Below are positions 1-9,427 of a DNA stretch of 43,680 nucleotides, one piece after another. Source of the stretch: Bacillus sp. HNG (GTDB lineage: Bacteria > Bacillota > Bacilli > Bacillales > Bacillaceae_L); assembly GCF_003400205.1 (NCBI RefSeq), contig NZ_QUQV01000024.1:1-43680 (forward strand), given 5' to 3'. The notes beneath the pieces are model-generated. The model searched no databases, had not been told where the DNA came from, and was given only the letters and a program-made list of their open reading frames with translations. The first letter of the stretch is position 1. Each line of letters starts with the position of its first letter. Position numbers and translations under genes: made by a program.

Positions 1-6
1 ACATAG

Positions 7-122
7 TCTAGTGGCGATAGCGAAGAGGTCACACCCGTTCCCATACCGAACACGGAAGTTAAGCTCTTCAGCGCCGATGGTAGTTGGGACTTTGTCCCTG
101 TGAGAGTAGGACGTCGCTAGGC
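7..122 (+). rRNA. rrf: 5S ribosomal RNA
   Basis: The sequence matches the Bacillus 5S rRNA consensus almost base for base, including GGTCACACCCGTTCCCATAC and the GAACACGGAAGTTAAGC core. The two ends pair (bases 7-15 with 113-121) to form helix I. It is the distal gene of an rRNA operon whose 16S and 23S genes lie to the left of the window. Length is 116 nt, as usual for Bacillus. Confidence 0.97.
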
Positions 123-130
123 ACACACAA

Positions 131-158
131 GATCAGCCAATATGGTTGGTCTTTTTTT
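131..158 (+). terminator. Intrinsic terminator of the rRNA operon
   Basis: A 9-bp stem (131-139 with 143-151, including G-U pairs) and a short loop are followed by a run of seven T. It lies 8 nt after the 5S gene, with no tRNA gene between. Confidence 0.85.
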
Positions 159-463
159 ATATTGTTTTTTTGGCGGATTATGGTTAGCAGAACATGGCTA
201 GTAGGTAGTTGTTATATGGGAAAGAGTAATGTAAAGTGTGGAATCGTTCCATTTTTATGATTGTAATGAAGGAAAGGGAACGAAAAGTGCCAATTCGTTA
301 CAGATTTATGGATTAGATGAAGAAATAGGTAACAGAAGCCATACACAAGCTTTTTTAGATTAATATAGGCAAAAAATCAGGTAACTCCAATCCCGCAAAC
401 ACCACAATTGGTATATCAACCTCCCACAACGCCCGGATTCTATATATTCCAAACACCATTTAT
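159..463. other. Gene-free stretch after the rRNA operon
   Basis: No open reading frame with a start codon and ribosome-binding site is visible on either strand. A proline-rich reading frame of about 47 codons ends near 512 (it contains the residues QTPQLVYQPP), but it lacks a start codon and is closed upstream by a stop near 366. It may be a gene remnant or chance. Confidence 0.4.
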
Positions 464-493
464 GAAACCAATCCATCACCCACTTCGTATAAT
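464..493 (+). promoter_or_regulatory. ECF-type promoter upstream of the DUF3784 gene
   Basis: TGAAAC at 464-469 is followed after 16 bp by CGTATA at 486-491. This is the canonical architecture of Bacillus extracytoplasmic-function promoters (-35 TGAAAC, -10 CGTA). A TATAAT string overlaps the -10 (488-493), so sigma-A use is possible, but no sigma-A -35 lies at the right distance. The predicted start falls about 30 nt before the ATG at 530. Confidence 0.55.
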
Positions 494-529
494 TACATAT
501 AGAACAGACACTTAGAAAGAGGGGTTCCC

Positions 530-844
530 ATGCTAGCCGGATTCATTACATGTTTTTTTGCAGGTCTGTTATGTATCTTATTGGGCTTTCTGATTTGGAA
601 AAAGAAGCAGCTATCGCTTATTGCGGGTTATAATGAGGAAACATACAAAGGTGATAAAGAGAAGCTAGCTAAAGTGGTTGGCTTATTTACGATCATCGTT
701 GGTCTGCTAACAATTTTATTACCATTTGGACTTGAGTTTGTAAGTGAGCTTTTTGGATTGCTGTTTGGTGCTATCATTACGATTGGTTCGATTGTCCTTA
801 TTATTTATGTAAACAAATTAAATAAGCCAACTAATCCGAAATAA
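530..844 (+). CDS. DUF3784-type small membrane protein
   Basis: This 104-residue protein has three predicted membrane segments (about 3-22, 48-68 and 72-93). The motif WKKKQLSLIAGYN after the first segment is what I know from the DUF3784 family, whose function is unknown. The start is well supported by AGAGGGG 7 nt upstream of the ATG. The gene stands alone between the rRNA operon terminator and a bidirectional terminator, so it is probably monocistronic. The promoter looks ECF-type, which suggests a cell-envelope-related role; that is inference from the promoter only. Confidence 0.75.
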   Translation: MLAGFITCFFAGLLCILLGFLIWKKKQLSLIAGYNEETYKGDKEKLAKVVGLFTIIVGLLTILLPFGLEFVSELFGLLFGAIITIGSIVLIIYVNKLNKPTNPK

Positions 845-873
845 AAGTCCCCCACAAGTATGTGAGGGACTTT
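844..873 (+). terminator. Bidirectional terminator between convergent genes
   Basis: A 13-bp perfect stem (844-856 with 861-873) with a 4-nt loop. The arms begin with AAA and end with TTT, so it can serve both the DUF3784 gene (+) and the small heat-shock gene (-). It overlaps the stop codon of the plus-strand gene. Confidence 0.85.
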
Positions 874-882
874 CGCATTCAT

Positions 883-1320
883 TCATTTATTATCTCGATC
901 GATTACTTCCACTTTTTTTCTAGAGTCGTCCGGTATTTGTTTATGGAGGTGAACGAATAGAAGTCCTCTCTTGTAGGTTGCTTTTATCCGGTCTTCTTTT
1001 ACAGTGTAGGGGAGTTGAATTTCTCGTTCGAAATTTCCTTGAAAAATGCCTTCTTGAAGGATATCAAAACCATTAAAGTTCAAATTGATTTTTCCTTTTA
1101 CTTCTAGGGTTTGATGTTTGACATAGATGTCAACATCCTCTACCTTAGCGAGTCCTGGTAGGCTCAATACAACTAGGAGCTCATTTTCACCTTGGTAAAT
1201 GTTTAGCTGAGAATGGGCATTATCGAAAAATGGAGTGAATCCGCTCCAGAATTCATCACCAAAAAAATGGTCCCATTGCTTTCGCCATTCATTCATATTT
1301 TTAAATTGGTCCATTTTCAT
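883..1320 (-). CDS. Small heat-shock protein, Hsp20/alpha-crystallin family
   Basis: The 145-residue product carries an alpha-crystallin domain at about 35-140. The pattern LSLPGLAKVEDVDIYV...LEVKGK followed by EREIQLPYTV and RGLLFVHL fits the beta-strand layout of Hsp20 proteins. Members are ATP-independent holdase chaperones; in Bacillus some (CotM, CotP) are spore-coat proteins. The start has a strong AAAGGAGG 8 nt upstream. The C-terminus (KKVEVIDRDNK) lacks a clear IxI anchor, as in other coat-type members. It converges with the DUF3784 gene and shares its terminator. A spore-coat role is possible but unproven. Confidence 0.82.
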   Translation of the reverse strand: MKMDQFKNMNEWRKQWDHFFGDEFWSGFTPFFDNAHSQLNIYQGENELLVVLSLPGLAKVEDVDIYVKHQTLEVKGKINLNFNGFDILQEGIFQGNFEREIQLPYTVKEDRIKATYKRGLLFVHLHKQIPDDSRKKVEVIDRDNK

Positions 1321-1357
1321 GGGCTGTTCCTCCTTTAAGTTACGTCATTCCGTATCA

Positions 1358-1366
1358 TAGAATATG
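1358..1366 (-). promoter_or_regulatory. Possible sporulation (sigma-K/E) -10 for the Hsp20 gene
   Basis: On the minus strand the sequence CATATTCTA fits the mother-cell sigma-K -10 pattern CATAnnnTA. The deduced start lies about 30 nt before the ATG. No convincing sigma-A -35/-10 pair is seen at this place. The pattern is short and could occur by chance. Confidence 0.25.
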
Positions 1367-1501
1367 GCATAAGGGGTTGGTATGTGCCTATAAATAAAAT
1401 CATGATATTATGTTTGGAGGAGTATCCTTTAGGGAAAATGTTTAGTACAATGAATACTTTGGTAAGCTAAGTGAAGGAATCATTCCTAAGGGGGAGTTAA
1501 A

Positions 1502-2044
1502 TTGTTAGCAAATGCGTATGTCATGGTTCTGATTATTTTAGTCATTAATATTGTATATGTTTCTTTTTTTACAATTCGGATGATCCTGACGATGAAGGGG
1601 CAGCGCTATTTGGCTGCGTTAATTAGTACAGTTGAGGTTGTCATTTATGTCGTAGGGCTTGGTTTGGTGCTTGATAATTTAAATCAGATCCAAAACTTAG
1701 TTGCTTATGCAGTTGGATATGGAATTGGTGTAATTGTAGGAATGAAGATTGAAGAAAAGCTCGCACTTGGGTATATTACCGTGAGTGTGATTACAAAGGA
1801 ATATGAAATGGATTTGCCAAAGCTGTTGCGTGATGAGGGGTATGGGGTTACGACCTGGATGTCCCAGGGAAGAGAAGGTGACCGATTGTCAATGACGATC
1901 TTAACTCCTCGTAAATATGAGATGAAATTATATAAAACCATTACAGATGTGGATCCGAAGGCATTTGTCGTTGCATATGAACCAAAGTCCATTCACGGCG
2001 GATTTTGGGTAAAGGCTGTAAGGAGAGGGAAGCTTGAATCATGA
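1502..2044 (+). CDS. yebE: DUF2179 membrane protein, YebE (UPF0316)
   Basis: The 180-residue protein has three N-terminal membrane segments (about 7-28, 36-57, 65-82) and a cytosolic DUF2179 domain at about 90-172 ([23 protein letters not shown]...). It matches YebE of B. subtilis, which lies just upstream of the purine operon there too. The biochemical function is unknown. The start is TTG, chosen because AAGGGGGAG lies 6 nt upstream. The stop overlaps the start of the next gene by 4 nt (ATGA), so the two are translationally coupled. Confidence 0.88.
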   Translation: MLANAYVMVLIILVINIVYVSFFTIRMILTMKGQRYLAALISTVEVVIYVVGLGLVLDNLNQIQNLVAYAVGYGIGVIVGMKIEEKLALGYITVSVITKEYEMDLPKLLRDEGYGVTTWMSQGREGDRLSMTILTPRKYEMKLYKTITDVDPKAFVVAYEPKSIHGGFWVKAVRRGKLES

Positions 2045-2238
2045 GTAAACCTAAGAAGCAAAAATTTGAAGTCAAAGAAAATGAGACGATTGACCAATGC
2101 CTTGAGCGAATGCAGGCTGAAGGGTATTTTCCTGTTAGAAGAATGGAGGAACCTGTGTTTCAGGAGGTTAAGCGTAATGGGGAGATTGTCGTTGAACCAT
2201 GCGGAAGAAAGATTGTTTTTGAAGGTAAATTGCAGTAA
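2041..2238 (+). CDS. yebG: NETI-motif protein YebG
   Basis: A 65-residue soluble protein with the NETID motif (residues 13-17) that names the NETI family. B. subtilis YebG sits at the same place, between yebE and purE. The function is unknown. The start overlaps the yebE stop by 4 nt and uses GGAGAGGGA within yebE as its ribosome-binding site. The purine-operon control region begins directly after the stop. Confidence 0.88.
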   Translation: MSKPKKQKFEVKENETIDQCLERMQAEGYFPVRRMEEPVFQEVKRNGEIVVEPCGRKIVFEGKLQ

Positions 2239-2240
2239 AA

Positions 2241-2280
2241 CACGAACGTTCAAAATAATGATTAGATAAAATGTTCGATA
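2241..2280 (+). promoter_or_regulatory. Tandem inverted PurR boxes
   Basis: CGAAC at 2243-2247 and its inverse GTTCG at 2273-2277 lie 25 nt apart in A/T-rich surroundings. This is the inverted two-PurBox arrangement bound by the Bacillus PurR repressor, which is released by PRPP. They sit immediately upstream of the -35 of the pur promoter, as in B. subtilis. The assignment rests on motif and position. Confidence 0.75.
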
Positions 2281-2284
2281 TTAA

Positions 2285-2314
2285 TTGACAACCCAATAAA
2301 ACTGTTGTTAAGAT
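2285..2314 (+). promoter_or_regulatory. Sigma-A promoter of the purine operon
   Basis: A perfect TTGACA (2285-2290) and TAAGAT (2309-2314) are separated by 18 bp. The same -35 and -10 hexamers are known for the B. subtilis pur promoter. Transcription would begin near 2321, just before the riboswitch. Confidence 0.85.
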
Positions 2315-2327
2315 TAGGTTAGATAAA

Positions 2328-2402
2328 ATACCTCATATAATCTTGGGAATATGGCCCATAAGTTTCTACCCGATAACCGTAAATTATTGGACTATGAGGG
2401 AA
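2328..2402 (+). ncRNA. Purine riboswitch aptamer, guanine/hypoxanthine class
   Basis: The P1 helix pairs 2331-2337 with 2393-2399. The P2 and P3 loops carry the conserved loop-loop sequences (GGATATGG-like and CCGTAAA-like), and the core TTTCTACC is present. The ligand-specifying base before the final TATGAGG is C (2392, in GACTATGAG), which marks guanine/hypoxanthine specificity; adenine riboswitches have U there. Ligand binding is expected to favour the downstream terminator and lower pur expression. Confidence 0.93.
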
Positions 2403-2431
2403 AAGTATAATTTTACCTATTCTTGACATGG

Positions 2432-2494
2432 AATGCCCAGGTAGGATTGCTTTCCCCTTTTCGGAAATCAGTCCTGTCTGGGCATTTTTTATTT
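2432..2494 (+). terminator. Riboswitch-controlled terminator in the pur leader
   Basis: A 9-bp stem (2432-2440 with 2478-2486) continues inward through GGA/TCC and ends in a T-run (2485-2490). It lies about 30 nt after the aptamer, where the expression platform is expected. I could not assign the antiterminator pairing with certainty. Confidence 0.8.
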
Positions 2495-2499
2495 TCTAA

Positions 2500-2560
2500 G
2501 TCTAGCTCCAGGCGCCATCGGATCTCTGGTCTAAGCCGATGTGAGGGCGCCTTGTGCTTA
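2500..2560 (+). repeat. Palindromic repeat (R5) in the pur leader
   Basis: GGCGCCATCGG (2511-2521) pairs with CCGAT and GGCGCC (2536-2540 and 2546-2551), flanked by TCTAGCTCCA and TTGTGCTTA. I recognise the TCTAGCTCCAGGCGCC...GGCGCCTTGTGCTT pattern as a dispersed intergenic repeat of Bacillaceae genomes (recollection, not a search). It sits between the riboswitch terminator and the purE ribosome-binding site, so every full-length pur transcript carries it. Confidence 0.6.
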
Positions 2561-2578
2561 TCAATAAAGGAGGATCTT

Positions 2579-3067
2579 ATGAATCCAGTAGTTGGTGTAA
2601 TAATGGGAAGTAGTTCAGATTGGGAAACGATGAAGGAAGCTTGCAATGTACTTGGTGAGATTGGAATTCCTTATGAAAAAAAGGTCGTATCTGCTCATCG
2701 TACACCAGATTTAATGTTTGAATATGCGGAAACAGCGAAGGAACGGGGCATTAAGGTTATTATTGCGGGAGCAGGTGGTGCCGCGCATTTACCAGGAATG
2801 GTTGCGGCGAAAACAACTTTACCTGTTATCGGAGTTCCAATTCAATCAAGAGCATTAAATGGACTCGATTCTCTTTTATCCATTGTTCAAATGCCTGGTG
2901 GAGTGCCGGTTGCCACAGTTGCAATTGGTAAAGCAGGTGCAACAAATGCGGGATTATTGGCAGCTTCCATTCTTGGAACATCCAATCAAGAATGGGATCA
3001 GAAGCTAGTTGAAATAAGGGAAACTAGAAAGATTCAAGTACTAGAAAGTAGTGATGAGCTTGAATAA
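2579..3067 (+). CDS. purE: N5-carboxyaminoimidazole ribonucleotide mutase (PurE)
   Basis: PurE converts N5-CAIR to CAIR in IMP synthesis. The 162-residue length equals that of B. subtilis PurE. The glycine-rich GSSSDW loop (10-15) and SAHRTP (38-43, catalytic His40) are intact. The ATG at 2579 is chosen over upstream in-frame codons because AAAGGAGG lies 6 nt before it and the extra residues would be translated from the riboswitch terminator and repeat R5. It is the first gene of the pur operon and overlaps purK. Confidence 0.97.
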   Translation: MNPVVGVIMGSSSDWETMKEACNVLGEIGIPYEKKVVSAHRTPDLMFEYAETAKERGIKVIIAGAGGAAHLPGMVAAKTTLPVIGVPIQSRALNGLDSLLSIVQMPGGVPVATVAIGKAGATNAGLLAASILGTSNQEWDQKLVEIRETRKIQVLESSDELE

Positions 3068-4202
3068 TCGAATTTTACCAGGGCAAACAATTGGGATTAT
3101 TGGTGGAGGACAGCTTGGTCGGATGATGGCCATATCGGCAAAGGAAATGGGATTTTTCGTTGCTGTACTAGACCCAACACCAAATTCACCATGTGGGCAG
3201 GTTGCGGATATCGAAATAACCGCGAAATACGATGATCTTGAAGCAATTAAACAGTTAGCAAGCGTGAGTGATGTAATCACTTATGAATTTGAAAATATAG
3301 ATTATGAGGCTTTAACATGGCTTGAGGAAAATGCGAATTTACCTCAGGGTAGTCATTTATTAAAAATAACCCAGGATCGTGGTACAGAAAAGAGTGCGAT
3401 TCATGAGATTGGTTTACGTGTGGCTCCGTTTCTTCTCATTGAAAATGAAGAGCAATTAGCTGAGGCTGTTGAGACAATCGGTGTTCCATCCGTTTTAAAG
3501 ACATGTCGTGGTGGCTATGACGGAAAAGGTCAGTTTGTATTGAGAAAGAGAGCGGATGTCAAAGAGGCATCCAGACTATTGGTGTCTGGAATGTGCATTT
3601 TAGAAGCATGGGTGCCTTTTGAAAAAGAAATATCTGTAATCGTTACAAGAAACCCGGCAGGCGAGGCTAAAACGTTTCCGGTTGCAGAGAATATTCATGT
3701 TGATAATATCCTGCATCAATCCATCGTTCCGGCAAGAATCTCAGAAAAAACAGTAGCCAAAGCAAAAGAAATGGCGATGAAACTAGCTTCTGAATTGCAA
3801 TTGGTTGGAACATTAGCGGTTGAAATGTTTGTGACTGAAGATGGGGAAATCTACATTAATGAGTTAGCGCCGCGTCCACATAACTCTGGTCATTATTCAA
3901 TCGATGCATGTGAGACGTCTCAATTTGAGCAGCATGTTCGCTCGGTTTGCAATTGGCCGCTTGGAGAAACAACCCTCTTACAACCTGTTGTCATGACCAA
4001 TATTTTAGGTGAGCATCTACAGCCTTTACTTGAAAAAGTATCCCTTTTATCTAATGTGAAGGTTCACTTATATGGAAAGAAAGAAGCAAAAGTGAAGAGA
4101 AAGATGGGGCATGTTACCGTCTTAGGAAATACAGTTGATGTGGCTCTTGAAAAGTCAAACTCCTTACAAATCTGGAATGATTCACAATTTATCCGTGCTT
4201 AA
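3054..4202 (+). CDS. purK: 5-(carboxyamino)imidazole ribonucleotide synthase (PurK)
   Basis: PurK is an ATP-grasp enzyme that carboxylates AIR to N5-CAIR using ATP and bicarbonate. Visible are the N-terminal [12 protein letters not shown] loop, [14 protein letters not shown] in the ATP-grasp domain, and the [12 protein letters not shown] signature. At 382 residues it has the usual length. ATG 3054 was preferred to the adjacent GTG 3051; either overlaps the end of purE, and the ribosome-binding site is weak, so translation is probably coupled to purE. Confidence 0.95.
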   Translation: MSLNNRILPGQTIGIIGGGQLGRMMAISAKEMGFFVAVLDPTPNSPCGQVADIEITAKYDDLEAIKQLASVSDVITYEFENIDYEALTWLEENANLPQGSHLLKITQDRGTEKSAIHEIGLRVAPFLLIENEEQLAEAVETIGVPSVLKTCRGGYDGKGQFVLRKRADVKEASRLLVSGMCILEAWVPFEKEISVIVTRNPAGEAKTFPVAENIHVDNILHQSIVPARISEKTVAKAKEMAMKLASELQLVGTLAVEMFVTEDGEIYINELAPRPHNSGHYSIDACETSQFEQHVRSVCNWPLGETTLLQPVVMTNILGEHLQPLLEKVSLLSNVKVHLYGKKEAKVKRKMGHVTVLGNTVDVALEKSNSLQIWNDSQFIRA

Positions 4203-4219
4203 ATTGAGGGGGAAATTAC

Positions 4220-5512
4220 ATGATAGAACGTTACACACGTGAGGAAATGGGTTCCATTTGGACGGAAGAGAATCGGTTCCGTGCTTGGCTTGAGGTTGAA
4301 ATTTTAGCTTGTGAGGCTTGGGCAGAGTTGGGTGAGATTCCGAAAGAAGATGTTGCCCTTATCCGAGAAAATGCATCCTTTGATGTCGAGCGAATTAATG
4401 AAATTGAGGAAGATACAAGACATGATGTTGTGGCGTTTACACGTGCCGTTTCTGAAACGTTAGGTGACGAAAGAAAATGGGTCCATTACGGATTAACGTC
4501 TACAGATGTTGTTGACACTGCCTTATCTTATTTACTTAAACAAGCAAATGACATCCTACTAAAGGATATTGAAAACTTTATCACTATTTTAGCTGAAAAA
4601 GCGAAGGAACATAAATACACCGTTATGATGGGACGTACTCATGGTGTTCATGCAGAGCCAACGACATTTGGCTTAAAACTTGCTTTGTGGCATGAAGAAA
4701 TGAAGCGAAATGTAGAGCGTTTCAAGGTAGCGGCTGATGGCGTTCAGTTTGGAAAAATTTCAGGAGCGGTAGGTACCTATGCGAATATTGACCCGTTTGT
4801 TGAAAAGTATGTTTGTGAAAAGCTAGGTATTTCTCCTGCACCGATATCTACACAGACCTTACAGCGAGATCGTCATGCGGCATATATGTCAACATTGGCT
4901 CTCATAGCAACTTCGATTGAAAAATTTGCAGTTGAAATTCGTGGCTTGCAAAAGAGTGAAACAAGAGAAGTGGAAGAGTTTTTCGCAAAGGGCCAAAAAG
5001 GTTCATCTGCAATGCCACATAAACGAAATCCGATTGGATCAGAAAATATGACAGGAATAGCTCGTGTGATACGTGGGTATATGATGACAGCCTATGAAAA
5101 TGTTCCACTCTGGCATGAGCGTGATATTTCGCATTCCTCAGCAGAGCGTATCATTTTACCGGACGTGACGATTGCGTTGAATTATATGCTAAACCGCTTT
5201 GGAAACATTGTGAAGAATTTAACGGTATTTCCTGAGAACATGAAACGCAATATGGATCGTACACTTGGTTTGATCTACTCACAGCGCGTTCTTTTAGCGT
5301 TAATTGACTCAGGTTTAACACGAGAAGAGGCATATGATACGGTCCAGCCAAAAGCAATGGAGGCATGGGAAAAACAAGTTCCGTTCCGTGAGTTAATTGA
5401 GGCTGAGGAAAAGATTACGAGCCGATTAACTCCAGCCCAAATTGATGACTGTTTTGATTATAACTACCACCTTAAGCATGTCGATATGATTTTTGAACGC
5501 TTAGGTTTATAA
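4220..5512 (+). CDS. purB: Adenylosuccinate lyase (PurB)
   Basis: PurB removes fumarate twice in purine synthesis: from SAICAR to give AICAR and from adenylosuccinate to give AMP. The fumarase/aspartase superfamily signature [11 protein letters not shown] is at residues 261-271. TSTDVVDTA and [10 protein letters not shown] supply further active-site residues. The 430-residue length is typical. GAGGGGGAA precedes the ATG by 6 nt, and the gene follows purK by 17 nt. Confidence 0.97.
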   Translation: MIERYTREEMGSIWTEENRFRAWLEVEILACEAWAELGEIPKEDVALIRENASFDVERINEIEEDTRHDVVAFTRAVSETLGDERKWVHYGLTSTDVVDTALSYLLKQANDILLKDIENFITILAEKAKEHKYTVMMGRTHGVHAEPTTFGLKLALWHEEMKRNVERFKVAADGVQFGKISGAVGTYANIDPFVEKYVCEKLGISPAPISTQTLQRDRHAAYMSTLALIATSIEKFAVEIRGLQKSETREVEEFFAKGQKGSSAMPHKRNPIGSENMTGIARVIRGYMMTAYENVPLWHERDISHSSAERIILPDVTIALNYMLNRFGNIVKNLTVFPENMKRNMDRTLGLIYSQRVLLALIDSGLTREEAYDTVQPKAMEAWEKQVPFRELIEAEEKITSRLTPAQIDDCFDYNYHLKHVDMIFERLGL

Positions 5513-5552
5513 CCGTCTGTCACTAATCTGAATTTTTGAGGGGGAGTCCTAA

Positions 5553-6275
5553 ATGGACGTAAATAAGCTTAGTTTGCTGTATGAAGGAAAGGCTAAGAAA
5601 ATTTATCAAACTGCTGAAGAATCTATCGTATTAGTGGAATACAAGGATGATGCCACAGCTTTTAATGGAGAAAAGAAAGCGCAGATCGTTGGTAAGGGTC
5701 GCCTGAATAACGAGATTACAAGCATGCTATTTTCAAAGCTTCATATTGCAGGAATCAGAACACATTTTATCGGTAAGCTTTCGCAAAATGAACAACTCGT
5801 TAAACGAGTATCAATCATTCCACTCGAGGTTGTGGTTCGAAATGTGGTTGCGGGAAGTTTTTCAAAACGAGTAGGTATTGAAGAAGGAACAAACTTAAAA
5901 AGACCAATTGTTGAATTTTATTTTAAAAATGATGACCTCGGTGATCCGCTTGTGAACGAGGATCACATTGATGTTCTAGAGCTTGCAACAAAGGAGCAAG
6001 TACAGGAACTCAAAGAACAGGCACTTAAGATTAATGACGTATTACGTACATTCTTTTTAGACCTTCAAATCAGATTAGTAGATTTTAAACTTGAATTCGG
6101 TGTAACGAAAGACGGAGAGATACTGTTAGCAGATGAAATTTCACCTGATACTTGCCGTTTTTGGGATGTTGAAACGAATGAAAAATTTGATAAGGATGTA
6201 TTCCGTAGAGACCTTGGCAATTTAACGGATGCTTATACGGAAATTTTAAACCGACTAGGAGGACGAATTGCATGA
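5553..6275 (+). CDS. purC: SAICAR synthase (PurC)
   Basis: PurC condenses CAIR with aspartate using ATP. The N-terminal [10 protein letters not shown], the central [17 protein letters not shown] and the C-terminal [12 protein letters not shown] are the recognised PurC signatures. Length is 240 residues, as usual for Bacillus. GAGGGGGAG lies 7 nt before the ATG. The stop codon overlaps the purS start (ATGA). Confidence 0.97.
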   Translation: MDVNKLSLLYEGKAKKIYQTAEESIVLVEYKDDATAFNGEKKAQIVGKGRLNNEITSMLFSKLHIAGIRTHFIGKLSQNEQLVKRVSIIPLEVVVRNVVAGSFSKRVGIEEGTNLKRPIVEFYFKNDDLGDPLVNEDHIDVLELATKEQVQELKEQALKINDVLRTFFLDLQIRLVDFKLEFGVTKDGEILLADEISPDTCRFWDVETNEKFDKDVFRRDLGNLTDAYTEILNRLGGRIA

Positions 6276-6529
6276 TGTACAAAGTAAAGGTTTATGTGAC
6301 GTTACGAGAAAGTGTATTAGATCCACAAGGAACTGCTGTTAAGGGGTCCTTGCACCAATTGAATTATAAGGAAGTTCAGGATGTTCGTATTGGAAAATAT
6401 ATGGAGCTAACGATTGACGAATCCGTAGTTGACCTTGATAAGACAGTGAAGGAAATTTGTGAAAAGCTGTTAGCAAACACAGTAATCGAGGACTACCGTT
6501 ATGAAGTTGAGGAGGTTGTCACACAGTGA
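6272..6529 (+). CDS. purS: FGAM synthase subunit PurS
   Basis: PurS is the small structural subunit that joins PurQ and PurL into the three-part FGAM synthase of Gram-positive bacteria. The 85-residue sequence ([26 protein letters not shown]) is diagnostic. Two adjacent ATGs are possible; 6272 is chosen because AGGAGG lies 9 nt upstream, whereas 6275 would match the B. subtilis N-terminus. It overlaps purC by 4 nt and purQ by 4 nt. Confidence 0.95.
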   Translation: MMYKVKVYVTLRESVLDPQGTAVKGSLHQLNYKEVQDVRIGKYMELTIDESVVDLDKTVKEICEKLLANTVIEDYRYEVEEVVTQ

Positions 6530-7215
6530 AATTTGCCGTAATTGTGTTTCCAGGCTCTAACTGCGATGTTGATATGTTTCATGCCATAAAGGATGCGCTT
6601 GGTGAAGAAGTCGAGTATGTATGGCATAATGCTACAAATCTTGATGAGTTCGATGGTATTTTACTTCCTGGAGGATTCTCTTATGGAGATTACCTACGCA
6701 CAGGGGCACTTGCTCGTTTTTCAAATGTGATGGATGAAGTTATAAAAGCAGCGGAGGCTGGTAAGCCAGTTCTTGGTGTATGTAATGGATTCCAAATTTT
6801 ATTAGAAGCAGGCCTTTTACCGGGTGCGATGCGCCGTAATGAAAAGTTAAAGTTTATGTGCCGTCCGGTTGAACTACGCGTTGAAAACAATAAATCGATG
6901 TTTACATCTGAATATGAAGCGGGTGAAGTAATCACAGTCCCAATCGCTCATGGTGAAGGGAACTATTATTGTGATGAAGAAACACTTGCTAAATTACGTG
7001 CGAACAATCAAATCGCATTCACGTATGACGGAACAAACCCAAATGGAAGTATTGCAGATATCGCAGGTATTACAAATGAACGAGGAAATGTACTTGGAAT
7101 GATGCCTCACCCAGAGAGAGCGGTGGAGGATTTATTAGGTAGTGCAGATGGAATTAAGCTATTTCAATCAATTGTGAAAAATTGGAGGTTAGCAGCAAAT
7201 GTCGTTACTTCTTGA
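6526..7215 (+). CDS. purQ: FGAM synthase glutaminase subunit PurQ
   Basis: PurQ is a class I glutamine amidotransferase that supplies ammonia to PurL. The nucleophile is Cys86 in GVCNGFQ, and the His195/Glu197 pair lies in MMPHPERA. Length is 229 residues against 227 in B. subtilis. The start is GTG, overlapping the purS stop, with GAGGAGG about 10 nt upstream. The end overlaps purL by 17 nt, so purS-purQ-purL are tightly coupled, consistent with one complex. Confidence 0.97.
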   Translation: MKFAVIVFPGSNCDVDMFHAIKDALGEEVEYVWHNATNLDEFDGILLPGGFSYGDYLRTGALARFSNVMDEVIKAAEAGKPVLGVCNGFQILLEAGLLPGAMRRNEKLKFMCRPVELRVENNKSMFTSEYEAGEVITVPIAHGEGNYYCDEETLAKLRANNQIAFTYDGTNPNGSIADIAGITNERGNVLGMMPHPERAVEDLLGSADGIKLFQSIVKNWRLAANVVTS

Positions 7216-9427
7216 ACCAAGTCCGAAGCAAATTAAGGATGAAAAAGTATATAGTGAAATGGGTTTAAGTGATTCAGAGTTTGAGTTAGTCGAAAAGATT
7301 TTAGGTAGACTTCCAAACTACACGGAGACGGGGTTGTTCTCTGTTATGTGGTCTGAGCATTGTAGCTATAAAAACTCAAAGCCTGTGTTACGAAAGTTCC
7401 CAACAACGGGAGAACGTGTTCTCCAAGGTCCTGGTGAAGGTGCCGGAATCGTTGATATTGGCGACAATCAAGCAGTTGTTTTTAAAATTGAAAGTCATAA
7501 CCACCCATCAGCAGTTGAGCCCTACCAAGGGGCAGCGACAGGTGTGGGCGGGATTATCCGTGATGTGTTTTCAATGGGAGCAAGACCAATTGCACTATTA
7601 AACTCCCTTCGTTTTGGTGAATTAACTTCACCAAGAGTGAAATACTTGTTTGAAGAAGTAGTGGCAGGGATCGCTGGTTATGGAAATTGTATTGGAATTC
7701 CTACAGTTGGTGGGGAAGTCCAGTTTGACTCTTCCTATGAAGGAAATCCACTTGTAAACGCAATGTGTGTTGGATTAATCAACCACGAAGATATTCAAAA
7801 AGGCCAAGCAAAAGGTGTTGGCAATACAGTCATGTATGTTGGGGCTAAAACAGGTCGTGACGGAATCCACGGCGCAACCTTTGCGTCTGAGGAACTGACT
7901 GAGAACTCCGATGCAAAGCGCCCAGCAGTACAGGTTGGGGATCCTTTTATGGAAAAATTATTGCTTGAAGCTTGCTTAGAACTCGTGAAATCGGATGCTT
8001 TAGTTGGAATTCAAGACATGGGTGCAGCAGGTTTAACGAGCTCTTCAGCAGAAATGGCAAGTAAAGCTGGCTCAGGAATCGAAATGAACCTTGACCTTGT
8101 CCCACAACGTGAAACAGGAATGACAGGCTATGAAATGATGCTTTCTGAATCACAGGAACGTATGTTAATCGTGGTAGAAAAAGGCCGAGAGCAAGAAATT
8201 CAAGATATCGTGAAAAAATATGATCTTGAAGCGGTTGCAATTGGAAAGGTAACAGATGACAAGCAGCTTCGCTTAATTCATAAAGGTGAGGTCATTGCAG
8301 ATGTTCCGGTTGATGCTCTGGCGGAAGATGCACCGGTCTATCATAAGCCTTCTAGTGAACCCGCATCCTATCGTGAATTTAAAGAAATGAAGATTGAAGC
8401 TCCTAAGCTTGAAAATGTAGAGCAAACCCTTCTAGATTTGCTTGCGCAACCTACCATTGCAAGTAAGGAATGGGTCTATGACCAATATGATTACATGGTT
8501 CGTACAAATACAGTGGTTGCTCCAGGCTCAGATGCTGCTGTTGTAAGAATCCGTGATACTCAGAAAGCACTGGCAATGACAACAGACTGTAACTCAAGAT
8601 ATCTTTATTTAGATCCAGAGGTTGGTGGACAAATCGCAGTAAGTGAAGCAGCAAGAAATATCGTTTGCTCAGGTGGTGCACCACTTGCGATTACAGATAA
8701 TTTAAACTTTGGTAATCCAGAAAAGCCAGAAATTTTTTGGCAAATCGAAAAAGCCGCAGATGGAATAAGTGAAGCTTGCCGTGTGTTAAATACGCCGGTT
8801 ATTGGTGGAAACGTGTCTCTTTATAATGAGACGAACGGTGAAGCAATCTACCCCACTCCAGTTATTGGTATGGTTGGTTTGATTGATGATGTTTCCCATA
8901 TTACGACTCAGGAATTTAAAAAAGCAGGCGATCTTGTTTATGTCATTGGTGAGGCGAAAGAAGAATTCGCAGGCAGTGAACTTCAAAAATTAATCCATGG
9001 AGAAATTTTTGGTCCAGTTCCTGAACTAGATTTAGAGATTGAAAAAAGAAGACAAAAACAAGTATTAACTGCAATTCGCGCAGGTGTAATTGCTTCTGCA
9101 CATGATGTAGCAGAGGGGGGCTTTGCGGTTGCATTAGCGGAAAAGGCCTTCGGTGCAAAAGGCTTAGGTGTTAAGGTACAAATCAAAGGCGATGCAGTAA
9201 CTGAATTATTCAGTGAAACACAGTCTCGTTTTATCGTATCTGTGAAAAAAGAAAACAAAGATAAATTCGAACAGCTTGTGAAAGCAAACCTTGTCGGAGA
9301 AGTGACAGCTGATGGGACGTTTGTCATTGAAGATCAAACTGGTAAAGAGATTATGAATCTAGCAGTTGATGAATTAGAACGTATTTGGAAAGGAGCTATC
9401 CCATGCTTGCTGAACTCAAAGGCCTAA
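7199..9427 (+). CDS. purL: FGAM synthase large subunit PurL
   Basis: PurL is the ATP-dependent synthetase subunit converting FGAR to FGAM. At 742 residues it is the small (Gram-positive) PurL type that needs PurS and Pur[12 protein letters not shown] (His54), two AIR-synthase-like halves and [17 protein letters not shown] are visible. TTGGAGG precedes the ATG at suitable distance. The 3' end overlaps the start of purF by 25 nt. Confidence 0.97.
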   Translation: MSLLLEPSPKQIKDEKVYSEMGLSDSEFELVEKILGRLPNYTETGLFSVMWSEHCSYKNSKPVLRKFPTTGERVLQGPGEGAGIVDIGDNQAVVFKIESHNHPSAVEPYQGAATGVGGIIRDVFSMGARPIALLNSLRFGELTSPRVKYLFEEVVAGIAGYGNCIGIPTVGGEVQFDSSYEGNPLVNAMCVGLINHEDIQKGQAKGVGNTVMYVGAKTGRDGIHGATFASEELTENSDAKRPAVQVGDPFMEKLLLEACLELVKSDALVGIQDMGAAGLTSSSAEMASKAGSGIEMNLDLVPQRETGMTGYEMMLSESQERMLIVVEKGREQEIQDIVKKYDLEAVAIGKVTDDKQLRLIHKGEVIADVPVDALAEDAPVYHKPSSEPASYREFKEMKIEAPKLENVEQTLLDLLAQPTIASKEWVYDQYDYMVRTNTVVAPGSDAAVVRIRDTQKALAMTTDCNSRYLYLDPEVGGQIAVSEAARNIVCSGGAPLAITDNLNFGNPEKPEIFWQIEKAADGISEACRVLNTPVIGGNVSLYNETNGEAIYPTPVIGMVGLIDDVSHITTQEFKKAGDLVYVIGEAKEEFAGSELQKLIHGEIFGPVPELDLEIEKRRQKQVLTAIRAGVIASAHDVAEGGFAVALAEKAFGAKGLGVKVQIKGDAVTELFSETQSRFIVSVKKENKDKFEQLVKANLVGEVTADGTFVIEDQTGKEIMNLAVDELERIWKGAIPCLLNSKA

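Noticed and set aside
369-512. Proline-rich reading frame before the DUF3784 gene
   Set aside because: No start codon or ribosome-binding site, and the ECF-type promoter lies inside it.
1705-1992. Minus-strand reading frame opposite yebE
   Set aside because: Shadow of yebE; no ribosome-binding site or recognisable family. The many other antisense frames over pur, pcrA, ligA and gat genes were dismissed for the same reason.
9385-9402. TTG start of PurF six codons upstream
   Set aside because: It would destroy the conserved 11-residue propeptide before Cys12; ATG 9403 has a proper ribosome-binding site.
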